A DNA stretch of 24,518 nt from an uncultured Lachnospiraceae bacterium. Its GTDB lineage: Bacteria; Bacillota; Clostridia; Lachnospirales; Lachnospiraceae. Location: contig CAJURT010000048.1 of the NCBI GenBank assembly GCA_910588875.1, forward strand, positions 1 to 24,518, written 5' to 3'. Shown here piece by piece: positions 6,880-15,890 of the stretch (position 1 is its first letter; each line of letters begins with the position of its first letter). A program made the position numbers and the translations under genes. The notes under the pieces are model-generated. The model was given only the letters and a program-made list of their open reading frames with translations. It had not been told where the DNA came from and searched no databases.

Positions 6880-6908
6880 TTGCGGAAACAGGGATAAGAT
6901 GATATACT
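6880..6908 (+). promoter_or_regulatory. Candidate promoter of the polysaccharide operon
   Basis: TTGCGG (6880-6885) and TATACT (6903-6908) are 17 nt apart. The -35 matches only its first three bases, but the -10 is good. It is the only convincing plus-strand promoter before the first locus gene at 7015. Confidence 0.5.
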
Positions 6909-7014
6909 TGGCACAAGAAAAAACAGATTAAGCTGTGGGCAGGCAGGGAGCAACGGACAGCCTGGGACAGCAGGCGGGACAAGAAGGCAGAAGGAACGGA
7001 TACGAGGTTAAATT

Positions 7015-8406
7015 GTGAAAAAGTACGAACGTTATAAACGGGCAATACGCCTGATGGCATCATTAATATTGGTGGTAGCATTGGTTTTGGTTTACAGGGC
7101 GGCCTGGTATGGGTTTATCTCACCAACTACCGGAGTCTGGTATTGGAGACGGGGAAACTGGGTGATTATGGGGCTGTACAGCGCGTTAATCCTGTTTTTC
7201 TCCACGATGTACGGCGGTTTCCGCCTGGGTGACCTGGAAAAGGGAAACGTGATATACTCTCAGATCTTATCTTTGCTGATAGTGAATTTCATTACCTATA
7301 TCCAAGTGTCCCTGCTGGCATATAGCTTCCGGGCCCTATGGATCTTTGTGGTGCTCATGGCATGTGATGTGGTGATTATCACTGCATGGGCACAGATCTA
7401 TGCCGTGATCTACCGGCGGATGTTCCCGCCCCGCAGGCTTTTGCTGGTTTACGGGCAGCTTCATGCCCTGGAATTGCTGGGGAAGCTGCGGCAGAGGGAA
7501 GACCGGTATCTGATAGAAAAGATCGTTTCGGCAGAGATTGGGGAGGATGCCGTCATGGAGATGGCAGAGGATTATGACGGGGTGATCCTCTGTGATATTC
7601 CGACGCCGGCAAGGAATTTTATCTTAAAGGCCTGTTTTGAGAGGTCAATCCGGGTTTATATGACGCCCAAAATCTCGGATATTCTGGTGCGCACTTCCCG
7701 GGAAATGCACACATTCGATACACCGCTTCTGCTTTCACGGAATAACGGGCTTTCGGCGGAGCAGCAGCTGGGGAAGCGGTGCCTGGATATCCTGGTATCC
7801 GTATGTATGCTGATTCTCATATCCCCGGTTATGTTTGCCACGGCGGTGGCAGTGAAACTATATGATGGCGGCAGCGTTCTATATAAGCAGAAACGCCTGA
7901 CGTTAAACGGCAAGGAGTTTTATGTATACAAATTCCGCAGTATGCGGATGGATGCCGAGAAAGACGGGGTGGCCAGGCTGGCCAGCGAGAATGATGACCG
8001 GATTACGCCGGTGGGGAAGCTGATCCGGATGACCCGGATCGACGAACTGCCTCAGCTTTGGAATGTGCTTAAGGGAGATATGTCTCTGGTGGGCCCGAGG
8101 CCGGAACGGCCAGAGATTGCTGCGGAGTATGAGACCTGGCTTCCGCAGTTTAAAAGCCGCCTGAAGGTGAAGGCAGGCCTGACTGGCTATGCCCAGATTT
8201 ATGGAAAATACAATACGACGCCTTATGATAAACTGAAGCTGGATCTGACTTATATACAGAATTATTCATTTATTCTAGATTTGAAATTATTGCTTTTAAC
8301 GGTGAAAATCTTGTTTATGAAAGAAAGTACGGAAGGAGTATCCTCCTATGAAGACAAGCCGGGGCAGCGGCCAGGGGGATGGGGGCAAAGGGATGGGAAT
8401 GGATAA
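7015..8406 (+). CDS. Polyprenyl-phosphate sugar-1-phosphate transferase (initiating glycosyltransferase)
   Basis: This 463-residue membrane protein should transfer a sugar-1-phosphate from a nucleotide sugar to undecaprenyl phosphate, the first step in building the repeat unit. The N-terminal half has about four membrane segments (roughly 11-28, 48-66, 82-102, 107-131), then a cytoplasmic domain, then a fifth hydrophobic segment (257-281) that starts the bacterial sugar transferase domain. Catalytic-domain motifs are VYKFRSMRMDAE (304-315), RIDELPQLWNVLKGDMSLVG (341-360) with D343 and E344, PRPERPE and LTGYAQI. The layout is that of WbaP/CpsE-type enzymes. The start is GTG with CGAGG 7 nt upstream. 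The 3' end overlaps the longest frame of the next gene. The sugar specificity cannot be told. Confidence 0.9.
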   Translation: MKKYERYKRAIRLMASLILVVALVLVYRAAWYGFISPTTGVWYWRRGNWVIMGLYSALILFFSTMYGGFRLGDLEKGNVIYSQILSLLIVNFITYIQVSLLAYSFRALWIFVVLMACDVVIITAWAQIYAVIYRRMFPPRRLLLVYGQLHALELLGKLRQREDRYLIEKIVSAEIGEDAVMEMAEDYDGVILCDIPTPARNFILKACFERSIRVYMTPKISDILVRTSREMHTFDTPLLLSRNNGLSAEQQLGKRCLDILVSVCMLILISPVMFATAVAVKLYDGGSVLYKQKRLTLNGKEFYVYKFRSMRMDAEKDGVARLASENDDRITPVGKLIRMTRIDELPQLWNVLKGDMSLVGPRPERPEIAAEYETWLPQFKSRLKVKAGLTGYAQIYGKYNTTPYDKLKLDLTYIQNYSFILDLKLLLLTVKILFMKESTEGVSSYEDKPGQRPGGWGQRDGNG

Positions 8407-9544
8407 GTTAAAGGTGCTGCAGCTGGGGAAGCAGTATTATCCCCATATCGGCGGAGTCGAGGCCACGATGCAGCAGATTGCGGAAGGGATCCAGGGTGAA
8501 GTGGACAGCTATGTGCTGGCCTCCCAGGGGAGGGGGGCGGCATACGAAAAGACAATAAACGGGGTGCCGGTGTATTTTGCAAAGAGCCTGGGGATCATAG
8601 CTTCCCTGCCGATCTCCTGGGATTTGGTGCGTTATCTTAAGAAGCATTGTGAGGAATATGATGTAATCCATCTCCATATGCCCTTCCCCCTCGGAGATCT
8701 TGCCTGCTTTTTGTCCGGGTATAAGGGGAAGCTGGTGCTCTACTGGCACAGCGATGTGGTACGGCAGAAAAAAGCAATGCTGTTTTATAAGCCGCTGATG
8801 AAATGGACGCTCAAAAGGGCAGACGCCATTGCGATAGCCACCCAGGGGAATATTGACGGCTCTCCCTATGTGAAGCCTTTTGAGGAGAAATGTGTGCGGA
8901 TCCCATTTGGGCTGAGGAAGGCATGGGAGGAGAAAAGCGACAAATATTGGGAACGGCGGACAGAGCGGGAGGATTCAACATTGCGTCTGCTCTTTATCGG
9001 GCGCCTGGTGTATTACAAGGGCTGCAGCATACTGATGGCGGCCATGAGGGAGTTGAAAAAAGAACTTGGGGCAAAGATGGATCAGATAGAACTGGCAATC
9101 GTGGGCACCGGGGTTCTGGAAGAGGAGATGAAAGCCCAGGCTGCCCGGGAGGGGCTGGGGAATGTGATCCGTTTCCTGGGGAAAGCCTCCGATGAGGAGA
9201 TGGAAAAGGAACTGGAGCGCTGTGATGTGCTGGTGTTCCCGTCGGTGGCCAACAGCGAGGCCTTTGGATTGGTGCAGCTGGAAGCGATGTCCTATGGAAA
9301 ACCCGTAATCAATACCAGCCTTCCCACAGGGGTTCCCTGGGTGAGCCTGGATAAGGAGACCGGGCTGACGGTTCCGCCGGAGGACGCAGAGTCTCTCTTC
9401 CGGGCTATCTTATGGATGAAAGACCATCCGGAAGAACGGAAGGAGATGGGGATCCGGGCAAGGCGGCGGGTAAAGGAGAAATTCAGCCAGGAGCAGATGC
9501 TTGGGCAGATCCTGGAATTGTATAAGGAGTTGTGTGGGCAATAA
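8399..9544 (+). CDS. GT4 family glycosyltransferase
   Basis: This cytoplasmic enzyme adds a sugar from a nucleotide donor to the growing lipid-linked oligosaccharide. It has the GT-B fold: an N-terminal acceptor domain starting LQLGKQYYPHIGGVE, and a C-terminal donor domain with LLFIGRLVYYKG, then the E-x7-E motif region EAFGLVQLEAMSYGKPV typical of GT4. The ATG at 8399 (381 residues) is preferred because GT4 proteins begin directly before such a KVLQLG strand, and AAAGGG lies 6 nt upstream. The frame also opens at ATG 8348, which has a better ribosome site (AAGGAG, 9 nt upstream) but would overlap the previous gene by 59 nt and add 17 Gly-rich residues. The next gene follows after 1 nt. Confidence 0.88.
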   Translation: MDKLKVLQLGKQYYPHIGGVEATMQQIAEGIQGEVDSYVLASQGRGAAYEKTINGVPVYFAKSLGIIASLPISWDLVRYLKKHCEEYDVIHLHMPFPLGDLACFLSGYKGKLVLYWHSDVVRQKKAMLFYKPLMKWTLKRADAIAIATQGNIDGSPYVKPFEEKCVRIPFGLRKAWEEKSDKYWERRTEREDSTLRLLFIGRLVYYKGCSILMAAMRELKKELGAKMDQIELAIVGTGVLEEEMKAQAAREGLGNVIRFLGKASDEEMEKELERCDVLVFPSVANSEAFGLVQLEAMSYGKPVINTSLPTGVPWVSLDKETGLTVPPEDAESLFRAILWMKDHPEERKEMGIRARRRVKEKFSQEQMLGQILELYKELCGQ

Positions 9545-9545
9545 T

Positions 9546-10661
9546 ATGGAAAAAATACTATATATAGCAGTCAGTTCCCAGACCGGAGGGGCTCCCAGGC
9601 ATATCCTGGATGCGCTGAAAAATGCAAAAGAATGGGGATATGAGATAAGGGTTGCAGTGCCGGATGACGGGGATTATTATCCCTGGTTTGAGGAGTATGC
9701 TGCAGGTATGCTGAACCTAAGGATGAAGCCATATTCATTCCGTTCCCTGCTGGCTTTGCGCCGGTATGTGCGGGAACATGGAATCAGGCTGGTGCATTCC
9801 CATGGGAAGGGGGCCGGGATGTATGCCCGGCCTTTGAAGGTTTTGTGCCCGGGGATCCGGGTAGTCCATACGTTCCATGGTGTGCATGTAGAGCAGTACG
9901 GGAGGCTGACAAGGGCTTTTTACTGCCTGATTGAGCGGAGCCTTAAGCGCCTTACGGATTGCTTTATCTGTGTGTCACAGGGGGAACGGGATGAGGCATT
10001 GCGTTTGGGGTTTGTGGTTAAGAAGCGTACAAGGGTGATAGGGAATGGCATTGACCCGGAGGCCTATGGCAGTGTAAGCGTGGACAGAGGCAGTTATCTG
10101 GAGGAATTTGGCTTTCCCCAGGATGCCTATGTGATCGGATGTGTGGCAAGGCTGGAGCAGATTAAGGGGATTGGTTATTTGCTGGGGGCAATGGAGAAAT
10201 TGCTGAAAAAATATCCCCGGTGCAGGCTGTTGTTAGTTGGGGACGGGCCTGACAGGGAAAAAACAGAAAGCCGGATTCAGGAAGCCGGGCTGGCAGAGGC
10301 AGTGCAGATTGCCGGATTCCGGTATGATGTGCCGCAGCTGCTGAAGGTGTTTGATGTGTTTGTGTCTGCATCCCTGAAGGAGGGGCTGCCCTATACGCTG
10401 ATGGAAGCCCTGGCAGCAGGAACCCCTGTGGTGGCCACAGATGTGACAGGGAACCGTGATGTGGTGACCCATAACCAGACAGGGCTGCTGGTTGCCTCCA
10501 GAGACCCGGAGGCAATTTACAAAGGGCTGTGCTATGCCAAGGAGCATCCGCAGGAGTGCCAAAGATGGGCAGAAAACGGAAAGAGGCTGGCCAGGGAGGA
10601 GTTTACCGTTCAGAAATCGTGGAAAAGTTTGGTTCAAGTTTACAATCAGGTTATTTTTTGA
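9546..10661 (+). CDS. GT4 family glycosyltransferase
   Basis: This is a second GT-B glycosyltransferase of 371 residues. Its N-terminal domain has SQTGGAPRHILDAL, VHSHGKGAGMYARPL and VVHTFHGVH. The donor domain has VIGCVARLEQIKGI, LLLVGDGPDREKTE and SASLKEGLPYTLMEALAAGT, the EGLP...E pair that positions the nucleotide sugar in GT4. It acts in the cytoplasm on the lipid-linked intermediate; donor and acceptor are unknown. ATG 9546 is chosen over the upstream TTG at 9501 because the protein then starts at the first beta strand and the overlap with the previous gene disappears. AAGGAG at 9524-9529 is 16 nt away, so initiation may depend on coupling to the upstream gene. Confidence 0.88.
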   Translation: MEKILYIAVSSQTGGAPRHILDALKNAKEWGYEIRVAVPDDGDYYPWFEEYAAGMLNLRMKPYSFRSLLALRRYVREHGIRLVHSHGKGAGMYARPLKVLCPGIRVVHTFHGVHVEQYGRLTRAFYCLIERSLKRLTDCFICVSQGERDEALRLGFVVKKRTRVIGNGIDPEAYGSVSVDRGSYLEEFGFPQDAYVIGCVARLEQIKGIGYLLGAMEKLLKKYPRCRLLLVGDGPDREKTESRIQEAGLAEAVQIAGFRYDVPQLLKVFDVFVSASLKEGLPYTLMEALAAGTPVVATDVTGNRDVVTHNQTGLLVASRDPEAIYKGLCYAKEHPQECQRWAENGKRLAREEFTVQKSWKSLVQVYNQVIF

Positions 10662-10725
10662 CATTCTTACAGGAATATTAAAGAATTTGTAATTATTGAC
10701 ATGTCGGAAAAGGGCAAACTATGAT
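10658..10725 (+). promoter_or_regulatory. Internal promoter(s) before the CapD-type gene
   Basis: The stronger candidate is TTGACA (10696-10701) with TATGAT (10720-10725) at 18 nt spacing. A second, TTGACA (10658-10663) with AAGAAT (10681-10686) at 17 nt, overlaps the end of the previous gene. Either would let the sugar-modifying gene and all genes after it be transcribed independently of the operon start. Confidence 0.6.
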
Positions 10726-10777
10726 ATACTAAGGTTAATAAGATGGGTCATTGAATAAATCATGGGAGTATGGAAAA

Positions 10778-12685
10778 ATGTCTTTTACAACACAAAACGG
10801 GGAAACCTCTGTAAGTAGGAATAAAGTGAATTTGATGGAAAAATATTTGCCCAAGAACAAACGGGTGCGGATGATTATCCTGATGTTTGCAGATGCCTGT
10901 GTCGTGATGCTGGCATCTTTTTTGGGTCTGCTGATCCGGTTTGACCTGGATATAGAGAGAATAGAAGGGCGTTATCTTGAGGCGGTCCTGGGATACCTGC
11001 CATTTTACATAGCGGCAACCTTGGTTATATTTTTGCTGATGCGTATGTATGCCACAATGTGGAGCGTTGCGGGAATCCGGGAGGTGATCTATATCCTGTG
11101 GGCCTGCGGCCTGGCCTCCCTGGTTCAGGTGACAGGAATGACATTTATGGCATACAAGGTGCCGCGGAGTTATTTTTTGCTTTCCTTTGCGGTTTTATAT
11201 TCGGGGGAAGTATTTGTCCGGCTTTCTTACCGCATTTTTATGACAGTATTTCCGGGCAGGGCAGGAAACAACGGAAAACGGATCCTGGTTGCGGGAGCCG
11301 GAAGTTCCGGAGCGGTCATTTTAAAAGAGATGACTACCAGCAGGCTGGCCGACGGGAATGTGGTATGTTTTGTGGATGATGATAAGAATAAGGCGGGGAA
11401 ATACCTGGGCGGTGTCCCGATTGCCGGGAACCGGAACGATATCCCGGCTCTGGTAAAAAAATATCATGTGGATGAAATCTATATCGCCATGCCTGCCGCA
11501 TCGGCAATGCAGAGAAAAGAGATTATTGAAATCTGCCGGGAAACCGGCTGCGGGATCAAGACGCTTCCGGGCATTTACCAGCTGCTGAATGGTGAAGTAA
11601 GTGTGGCAAGGCTGAGGGAGGTTCAGATTGAAGACCTTCTGGGCCGGGATCCCATCCGCGTGGACTTGGATGAGATCATGGGGTATGTGGGCGGTAAGGT
11701 GGTGATGGTTACCGGCGGGGGCGGTTCTATCGGAAGTGAATTATGCCGGCAGGTGGCCAGCCATGGCGCCAGGCAGCTGATTATCTTTGACGTATATGAG
11801 AATAATGCTTATGATATCCAGCTGGAATTGCGGGAAAAATACCCGGAACTGGACTTGGTTGTGCTGATCGGATCTGTGCGGAATACCCACAGGATTGAAA
11901 GCGTATTTGCGAAATACCGCCCAGATATCGTATACCATGCCGCTGCCCACAAACATGTGCCGTTAATGGAAGACAGCCCCAATGAGGCCATCAAGAATAA
12001 TGTGTTCGGCACCTATAAGACTGCGAAGGCTGCAGACAAATACGGGACGGAGCGTTTTGTGCTGATATCCACAGATAAGGCGGTGAACCCGACTAATATC
12101 ATGGGGGCATCCAAGCGGATGTGCGAGATGGTGATACAGATGATGAATGCCCGTTCACGCACAGATTTTGTTGCGGTCAGGTTTGGAAATGTATTGGGCA
12201 GCAATGGCTCGGTGATCCCGCTGTTTAAACGCCAGATTGAGCAGGGAGGGCCGGTGACCGTGACACATCCGGAGATTATCCGTTATTTCATGACTATCCC
12301 GGAGGCAGTGTCGCTGGTGCTGCAGGCAGGCGCATATGCCAAAGGGGGCGAGATTTTTATCCTGGATATGGGAGAACCCGTGAAGATCCTGGATCTGGCA
12401 AAGAACCTGATCCGTTTATCCGGTTATAAACCAGATGAAGATATTAAAATTGAGTTTACCGGGCTGCGTCCGGGGGAAAAATTGTATGAGGAACTGCTGA
12501 TGGGCGAGGAGGGGATGCAGGATACCCCGAATAAGCTGATACATATCGGGAAGCCGATTGAGTTTGACAAGGATAAGTTTGAGGAACAGCTGGCCAGCCT
12601 GTATGAGAAGGCGAACCAGGATCCGGAAGATATCCGGGAGGAAGTGAAAAGGATCGTGCCGACTTATCAGCCGCCTAGAGCATGA
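10778..12685 (+). CDS. CapD/WbpM-type membrane nucleotide-sugar 4,6-dehydratase
   Basis: The 635-residue enzyme should convert UDP-GlcNAc to a 4-keto-6-deoxy sugar, feeding rare amino-sugars (such as FucNAc or QuiNAc types) into the polysaccharide. Four membrane helices (about 32-53, 73-90, 104-123, 130-147) are followed by a first nucleotide-binding domain (AGAGSSGAV, from 172) and the catalytic short-chain-dehydrogenase domain (TGGGGSIGSE, 312-321; AAAHKHVPLMED, 388-399; STDKAVNP, 431-438; NIMGASK, 440-446). The usual Tyr of the SDR YxxxK motif is Met here (MGASK), as known for the large WbpM/CapD branch. ATG 10778 is chosen because GGGAG lies 9 nt upstream; a TTG at 10751 opens the same frame. 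It has its own promoter. Confidence 0.93.
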   Translation: MSFTTQNGETSVSRNKVNLMEKYLPKNKRVRMIILMFADACVVMLASFLGLLIRFDLDIERIEGRYLEAVLGYLPFYIAATLVIFLLMRMYATMWSVAGIREVIYILWACGLASLVQVTGMTFMAYKVPRSYFLLSFAVLYSGEVFVRLSYRIFMTVFPGRAGNNGKRILVAGAGSSGAVILKEMTTSRLADGNVVCFVDDDKNKAGKYLGGVPIAGNRNDIPALVKKYHVDEIYIAMPAASAMQRKEIIEICRETGCGIKTLPGIYQLLNGEVSVARLREVQIEDLLGRDPIRVDLDEIMGYVGGKVVMVTGGGGSIGSELCRQVASHGARQLIIFDVYENNAYDIQLELREKYPELDLVVLIGSVRNTHRIESVFAKYRPDIVYHAAAHKHVPLMEDSPNEAIKNNVFGTYKTAKAADKYGTERFVLISTDKAVNPTNIMGASKRMCEMVIQMMNARSRTDFVAVRFGNVLGSNGSVIPLFKRQIEQGGPVTVTHPEIIRYFMTIPEAVSLVLQAGAYAKGGEIFILDMGEPVKILDLAKNLIRLSGYKPDEDIKIEFTGLRPGEKLYEELLMGEEGMQDTPNKLIHIGKPIEFDKDKFEEQLASLYEKANQDPEDIREEVKRIVPTYQPPRA

Positions 12686-12707
12686 GGAAAGACGAAGGGA
12701 ATGCAGG

Positions 12708-13673
12708 ATGCCGGAAGTTTCCGTTATTATGAGCACATATAATGAAAAACTGCAATACCTGACAGAAGCGATTGAGTCTGTCAGGGCGCAGACATTTCAG
12801 GATTTTGAGTTTATCATTATCTTGGACAATCCGCAGAATGAGGAGATCCGCCAATGTGTTTTCCAATATAAGGATCAGGATCCAAGGATCCGGGTGATCC
12901 GGAATGAGGCCAACCTGGGGCTGACGAAGAGCCTTAATAAGGCAATCCGGGTGGCCAGGGGTGTATATATGTCGCGGATGGATGCCGATGATATCATGGT
13001 AGAGACTTGCCTGGAACGGGAACTGGAGGAAATCAAAAGCAAAAACCTGGATTTTGTGTCCGCATCGCGGGTGAATATCGATGAGCAGGGATGCAGGATT
13101 GGCACCTACAGGAATGATTTTTCCCCGGAACAGATGAAGAGGCTCCTTCCTTATGATAACAGTGTGACCCATCCGAGCGTGCTGGTGCGCCTGGATGTTG
13201 TGCGCGAGGAAGGGGGATACCGGGAGATCCCTGCCTGCGAGGATTATGATTTATGGCTTCGGCTCCTCTTCCGCGGCTATCGTATGCGCATTATGCCGGA
13301 TATACTTTTACAGTACCGGGTGAGGGCAGAAGGCGTTTGCGGAAGCGACCCGTACCGGCAATATCTGTCTCGGCGGTTTTTAAGGCTTCTATGCAGAAAT
13401 AACAGGAAAAAGCCCGAGGCCTGGAAAGACGCAGGGGCATTTGGCCGTTTTATACACAGACAGGATACTTCCCAGAAGAAGAGAGAAAAATTTAATAAGG
13501 CATATAAAATGATGTACCAGGGATTCCATGGTTTTGGCAGCCGGAAGTATGGGACAGGGCTTTTGCTGCTGTTGCGGGCGTTCTGCCTGGACTGGGAGGT
13601 AGCGGGGGTGTTTTTGGGGAAGGTTGGGTATTGGGGGAGGAAGAGGCTGCATGGACACCCTCATTTAAATTGA
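12708..13673 (+). CDS. GT2 family glycosyltransferase
   Basis: This 321-residue enzyme has the GT-A fold. It starts VSVIMSTYNEKLQYLTEAIESV, shortened here to the motif MSTYNE, and carries the metal-binding DxD as SRMDADD (89-95) and the catalytic-base region EDYDLWLRLL (178-187). It should transfer a sugar to the lipid-linked intermediate in the cytoplasm. GAAGGGA precedes the ATG by 7 nt, and the gene follows the CapD-type gene after 22 nt. It is the last gene of the G+C-richer half: base composition falls sharply immediately after it. Confidence 0.87.
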   Translation: MPEVSVIMSTYNEKLQYLTEAIESVRAQTFQDFEFIIILDNPQNEEIRQCVFQYKDQDPRIRVIRNEANLGLTKSLNKAIRVARGVYMSRMDADDIMVETCLERELEEIKSKNLDFVSASRVNIDEQGCRIGTYRNDFSPEQMKRLLPYDNSVTHPSVLVRLDVVREEGGYREIPACEDYDLWLRLLFRGYRMRIMPDILLQYRVRAEGVCGSDPYRQYLSRRFLRLLCRNNRKKPEAWKDAGAFGRFIHRQDTSQKKREKFNKAYKMMYQGFHGFGSRKYGTGLLLLLRAFCLDWEVAGVFLGKVGYWGRKRLHGHPHLN

Positions 13674-13701
13674 ATGAAGTAAGTTAAGAGACAAGGGAAT
13701 T

Positions 13702-14787
13702 ATGGGAAAAAAACATATATGTTTAATTGATTATGATATGTGTGATTGGGGCGGGGCCGAGCAGGTGATTGAGAATCTGGGACATGCTTTTTTGGAGGAC
13801 TATAGAGTTTCGATTGTCAGCCTGTGTTCAGGTTTTTTGAGAGAGTATGAGGGGATTTCCTGCTATACGATTATTAATAAAAGAGCCAGAATGAGGGAAA
13901 TTCTTGTGCACGGTTATTGGAAATTGGTTCAGGTGCTAAATCAGAATCGGGTTGATATTGCGGTGGTATGTGAGTCCTGTGCAGGAATGATTGTCACTAT
14001 GGCGAAGCCTTTTATAAAAGCAAAAGTGATATTTGCGGACCACTCGAATCTGTTAAGTGTTTGGCATGATAAACCTGTCCGGTATATGAGGTATTTTAGT
14101 TCCAGGTTTTCGGAATACACTGTTACATTGACGGAAAAGAATAAAAGGGATTATATAAAATATTTTCATTTTTCTCCGGAGAGACTGACTGTTATTTATA
14201 ACTGGATTGACAAAAAGGTGTTTGATGCAGCTGGAGAGTACCAAAGTGATGCAAAGAAGATATTAACTGTGGGGCGCCTGGAACAGGTAAAAGGATACGA
14301 CCGTTTGGTAGATATTGCAGAAAGAATATTGCCACAACATCCAGACTGGGAGTGGCATGTATTTGGAAAAGGAAGTTTACAGGAAGAACTTAGACAGAAA
14401 ATTCAGCATAAGGGTCTGGGTAAGCAGTTAATCTTGATGGGAAAATCAGAAAAAATGTTGGAACAGTACTGTGAATATTCAATATATGCAATGACATCTT
14501 ATGTAGAAGGTCTGCCATTAGCATTGTTGGAAGCAAAAGCAAACCAGTTGCCGTCGGTTAGTTTTGACATATTGACGGGTCCCTCGGAAATTATTGAAGA
14601 TGGAATAAATGGCTATTTGGTAAAGGACGGAGATATCAGTGGTTTTGCAGAAAAGCTGGATGTGCTGATGGGAGATGAATTATTAAGGGCTTCTTTTTCC
14701 AAGCAGGCTGGTCAGGGGATAGAACGGTTTCAGAAAGAAAAAATATTAGAACAATGGAAGGCTCTGTTTGATCTGATGCTGATGTGA
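13702..14787 (+). CDS. GT4 family glycosyltransferase
   Basis: The 361-residue protein has the GT-B layout. Near the start is DWGGAEQVIENLGHAF, the glycine-rich acceptor loop. The donor domain has ILTVGRLEQVKGYDRL, WEWHVFGKG and SYVEGLPLALLEAKANQLP, followed by GPSEIIEDGINGYLV, a pattern seen in many capsule GT4 enzymes. It adds a sugar in the cytoplasm; the linkage is unknown. AAGGGA lies 5 nt before the ATG. This gene begins the A+T-rich half of the locus, probably the exchanged, serotype-like part. Confidence 0.88.
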   Translation: MGKKHICLIDYDMCDWGGAEQVIENLGHAFLEDYRVSIVSLCSGFLREYEGISCYTIINKRARMREILVHGYWKLVQVLNQNRVDIAVVCESCAGMIVTMAKPFIKAKVIFADHSNLLSVWHDKPVRYMRYFSSRFSEYTVTLTEKNKRDYIKYFHFSPERLTVIYNWIDKKVFDAAGEYQSDAKKILTVGRLEQVKGYDRLVDIAERILPQHPDWEWHVFGKGSLQEELRQKIQHKGLGKQLILMGKSEKMLEQYCEYSIYAMTSYVEGLPLALLEAKANQLPSVSFDILTGPSEIIEDGINGYLVKDGDISGFAEKLDVLMGDELLRASFSKQAGQGIERFQKEKILEQWKALFDLMLM

Positions 14788-14796
14788 GGGGCAGAT

Positions 14797-15816
14797 ATGA
14801 TGAGATTCAGTGTGCTGATTCCTGTATATAATGCAGAGAAATATTTGAGAGAATGTATGGATTCTGTATTAGACCAGAGGGTTGAGGATTTTGAAGTGAT
14901 TTTAGTGGATGATGGCTCTGAGGATGTTTCCGGTAAAATTTGTGATGAATATGCATTAAAGGATAAAAGAATTCGGGTAATACATCAAAAAAACCAGGGG
15001 CCTATGATGGCGAGGATCCGTGCTTTTAAGGAATCTCAAGGTGATTTTATCATTTATATGGATTCTGATGATTGCTGGAGAGAGGATTTACTGGAAAGGC
15101 TAAATGAAGCAATCCAGAAATATGATTGCGACATAGTATCATTTCGATGGAGATATATGGATGCTGATGGAAAGTTATTAGAACGTATACCATCAATTTA
15201 TCCATTGGCAGGAATGATAGACGATATGGACATATTTATTACAAAATTTTTGACAGAAGAAGTGGAGAACTGTTTATGGAAACGAACTGTGAGAAGAAGC
15301 TGTATTGATGGTAAACAGATAGAGCAGTTATCAGCAATAAAAGACATTTATCTGGGAGAAGATATGGTACAATCTTTTGTTATGGTAAAAGATTGCAGGA
15401 ATATGGTTTATTTGGATGATGACCTTTATTTATATCGAAGAAATTCACAAGGTCTTTCTTATGGTATCAGCAAAAAATCTGTAACAGATATTGCAAAAGC
15501 AAGGGAATATCTATGGCAGATAATGAGAGAATCCCGATTTAATGGCACTCTATATAGAGAAATGGTAGAGAAAAATTTTTTAGAGCATTATTTGACGGAT
15601 CTTGTGGGCGTTGCAAGTAAATATGATATTGGTGTATTAATAAAGACTGCATCTGAAGTGAAAAAGATGCATATTTATCGAAGCACTCAAAAACATGTCG
15701 ACAAGAGGTTGATGCCAAGGAAGCGCAGGGCGTTATATTATATGGAACAACAAGGTTGCTGGAGATGTTTTCTGGTGATTGCAAGGCTATATAAAAAGCT
15801 GCTGGAAATGCATTGA
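14797..15816 (+). CDS. GT2 family glycosyltransferase
   Basis: A GT-A enzyme of 339 residues. Motifs are SVLIPVYNAEKYLRECMDSV (5-24), ILVDDGSEDVSG (35-46) and the metal-binding YMDSDD (87-92). GEDMVQSF contributes the later acidic motif. It resembles capsule GT2 enzymes of the CpsI/EpsJ kind. GAGGGG lies a few bases upstream of the paired ATG codons (14797 and 14800). It follows the preceding gene after 9 nt. Substrates cannot be inferred. Confidence 0.88.
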   Translation: MMRFSVLIPVYNAEKYLRECMDSVLDQRVEDFEVILVDDGSEDVSGKICDEYALKDKRIRVIHQKNQGPMMARIRAFKESQGDFIIYMDSDDCWREDLLERLNEAIQKYDCDIVSFRWRYMDADGKLLERIPSIYPLAGMIDDMDIFITKFLTEEVENCLWKRTVRRSCIDGKQIEQLSAIKDIYLGEDMVQSFVMVKDCRNMVYLDDDLYLYRRNSQGLSYGISKKSVTDIAKAREYLWQIMRESRFNGTLYREMVEKNFLEHYLTDLVGVASKYDIGVLIKTASEVKKMHIYRSTQKHVDKRLMPRKRRALYYMEQQGCWRCFLVIARLYKKLLEMH

Positions 15817-15890
15817 AATTGACGTTAAATATAAAAAATATTAAATGAACCAGATGAAGCAACATTGACAGGGGAGGAGAAGGGGAAAGT

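Larger units (their letters stand above)
6699..7014. other. Divergent intergenic region between malic enzyme and the polysaccharide locus
   Basis: The 316 bases hold the minus-strand malic enzyme promoter and a plus-strand promoter (6880-6908). A short repeat GGGAGATAAA-like unit occurs twice near 6840-6865. No gene is supported. The leader after the plus promoter is about 100 nt, purine- and G-rich, without a strong hairpin. Confidence 0.55.

Noticed and set aside
14797..15816. Possible truncation of the GT2 gene before the poly-G gene
   Set aside because: Its length (339 residues) and full motif order are normal for capsule GT2 enzymes, so no frameshift is needed.
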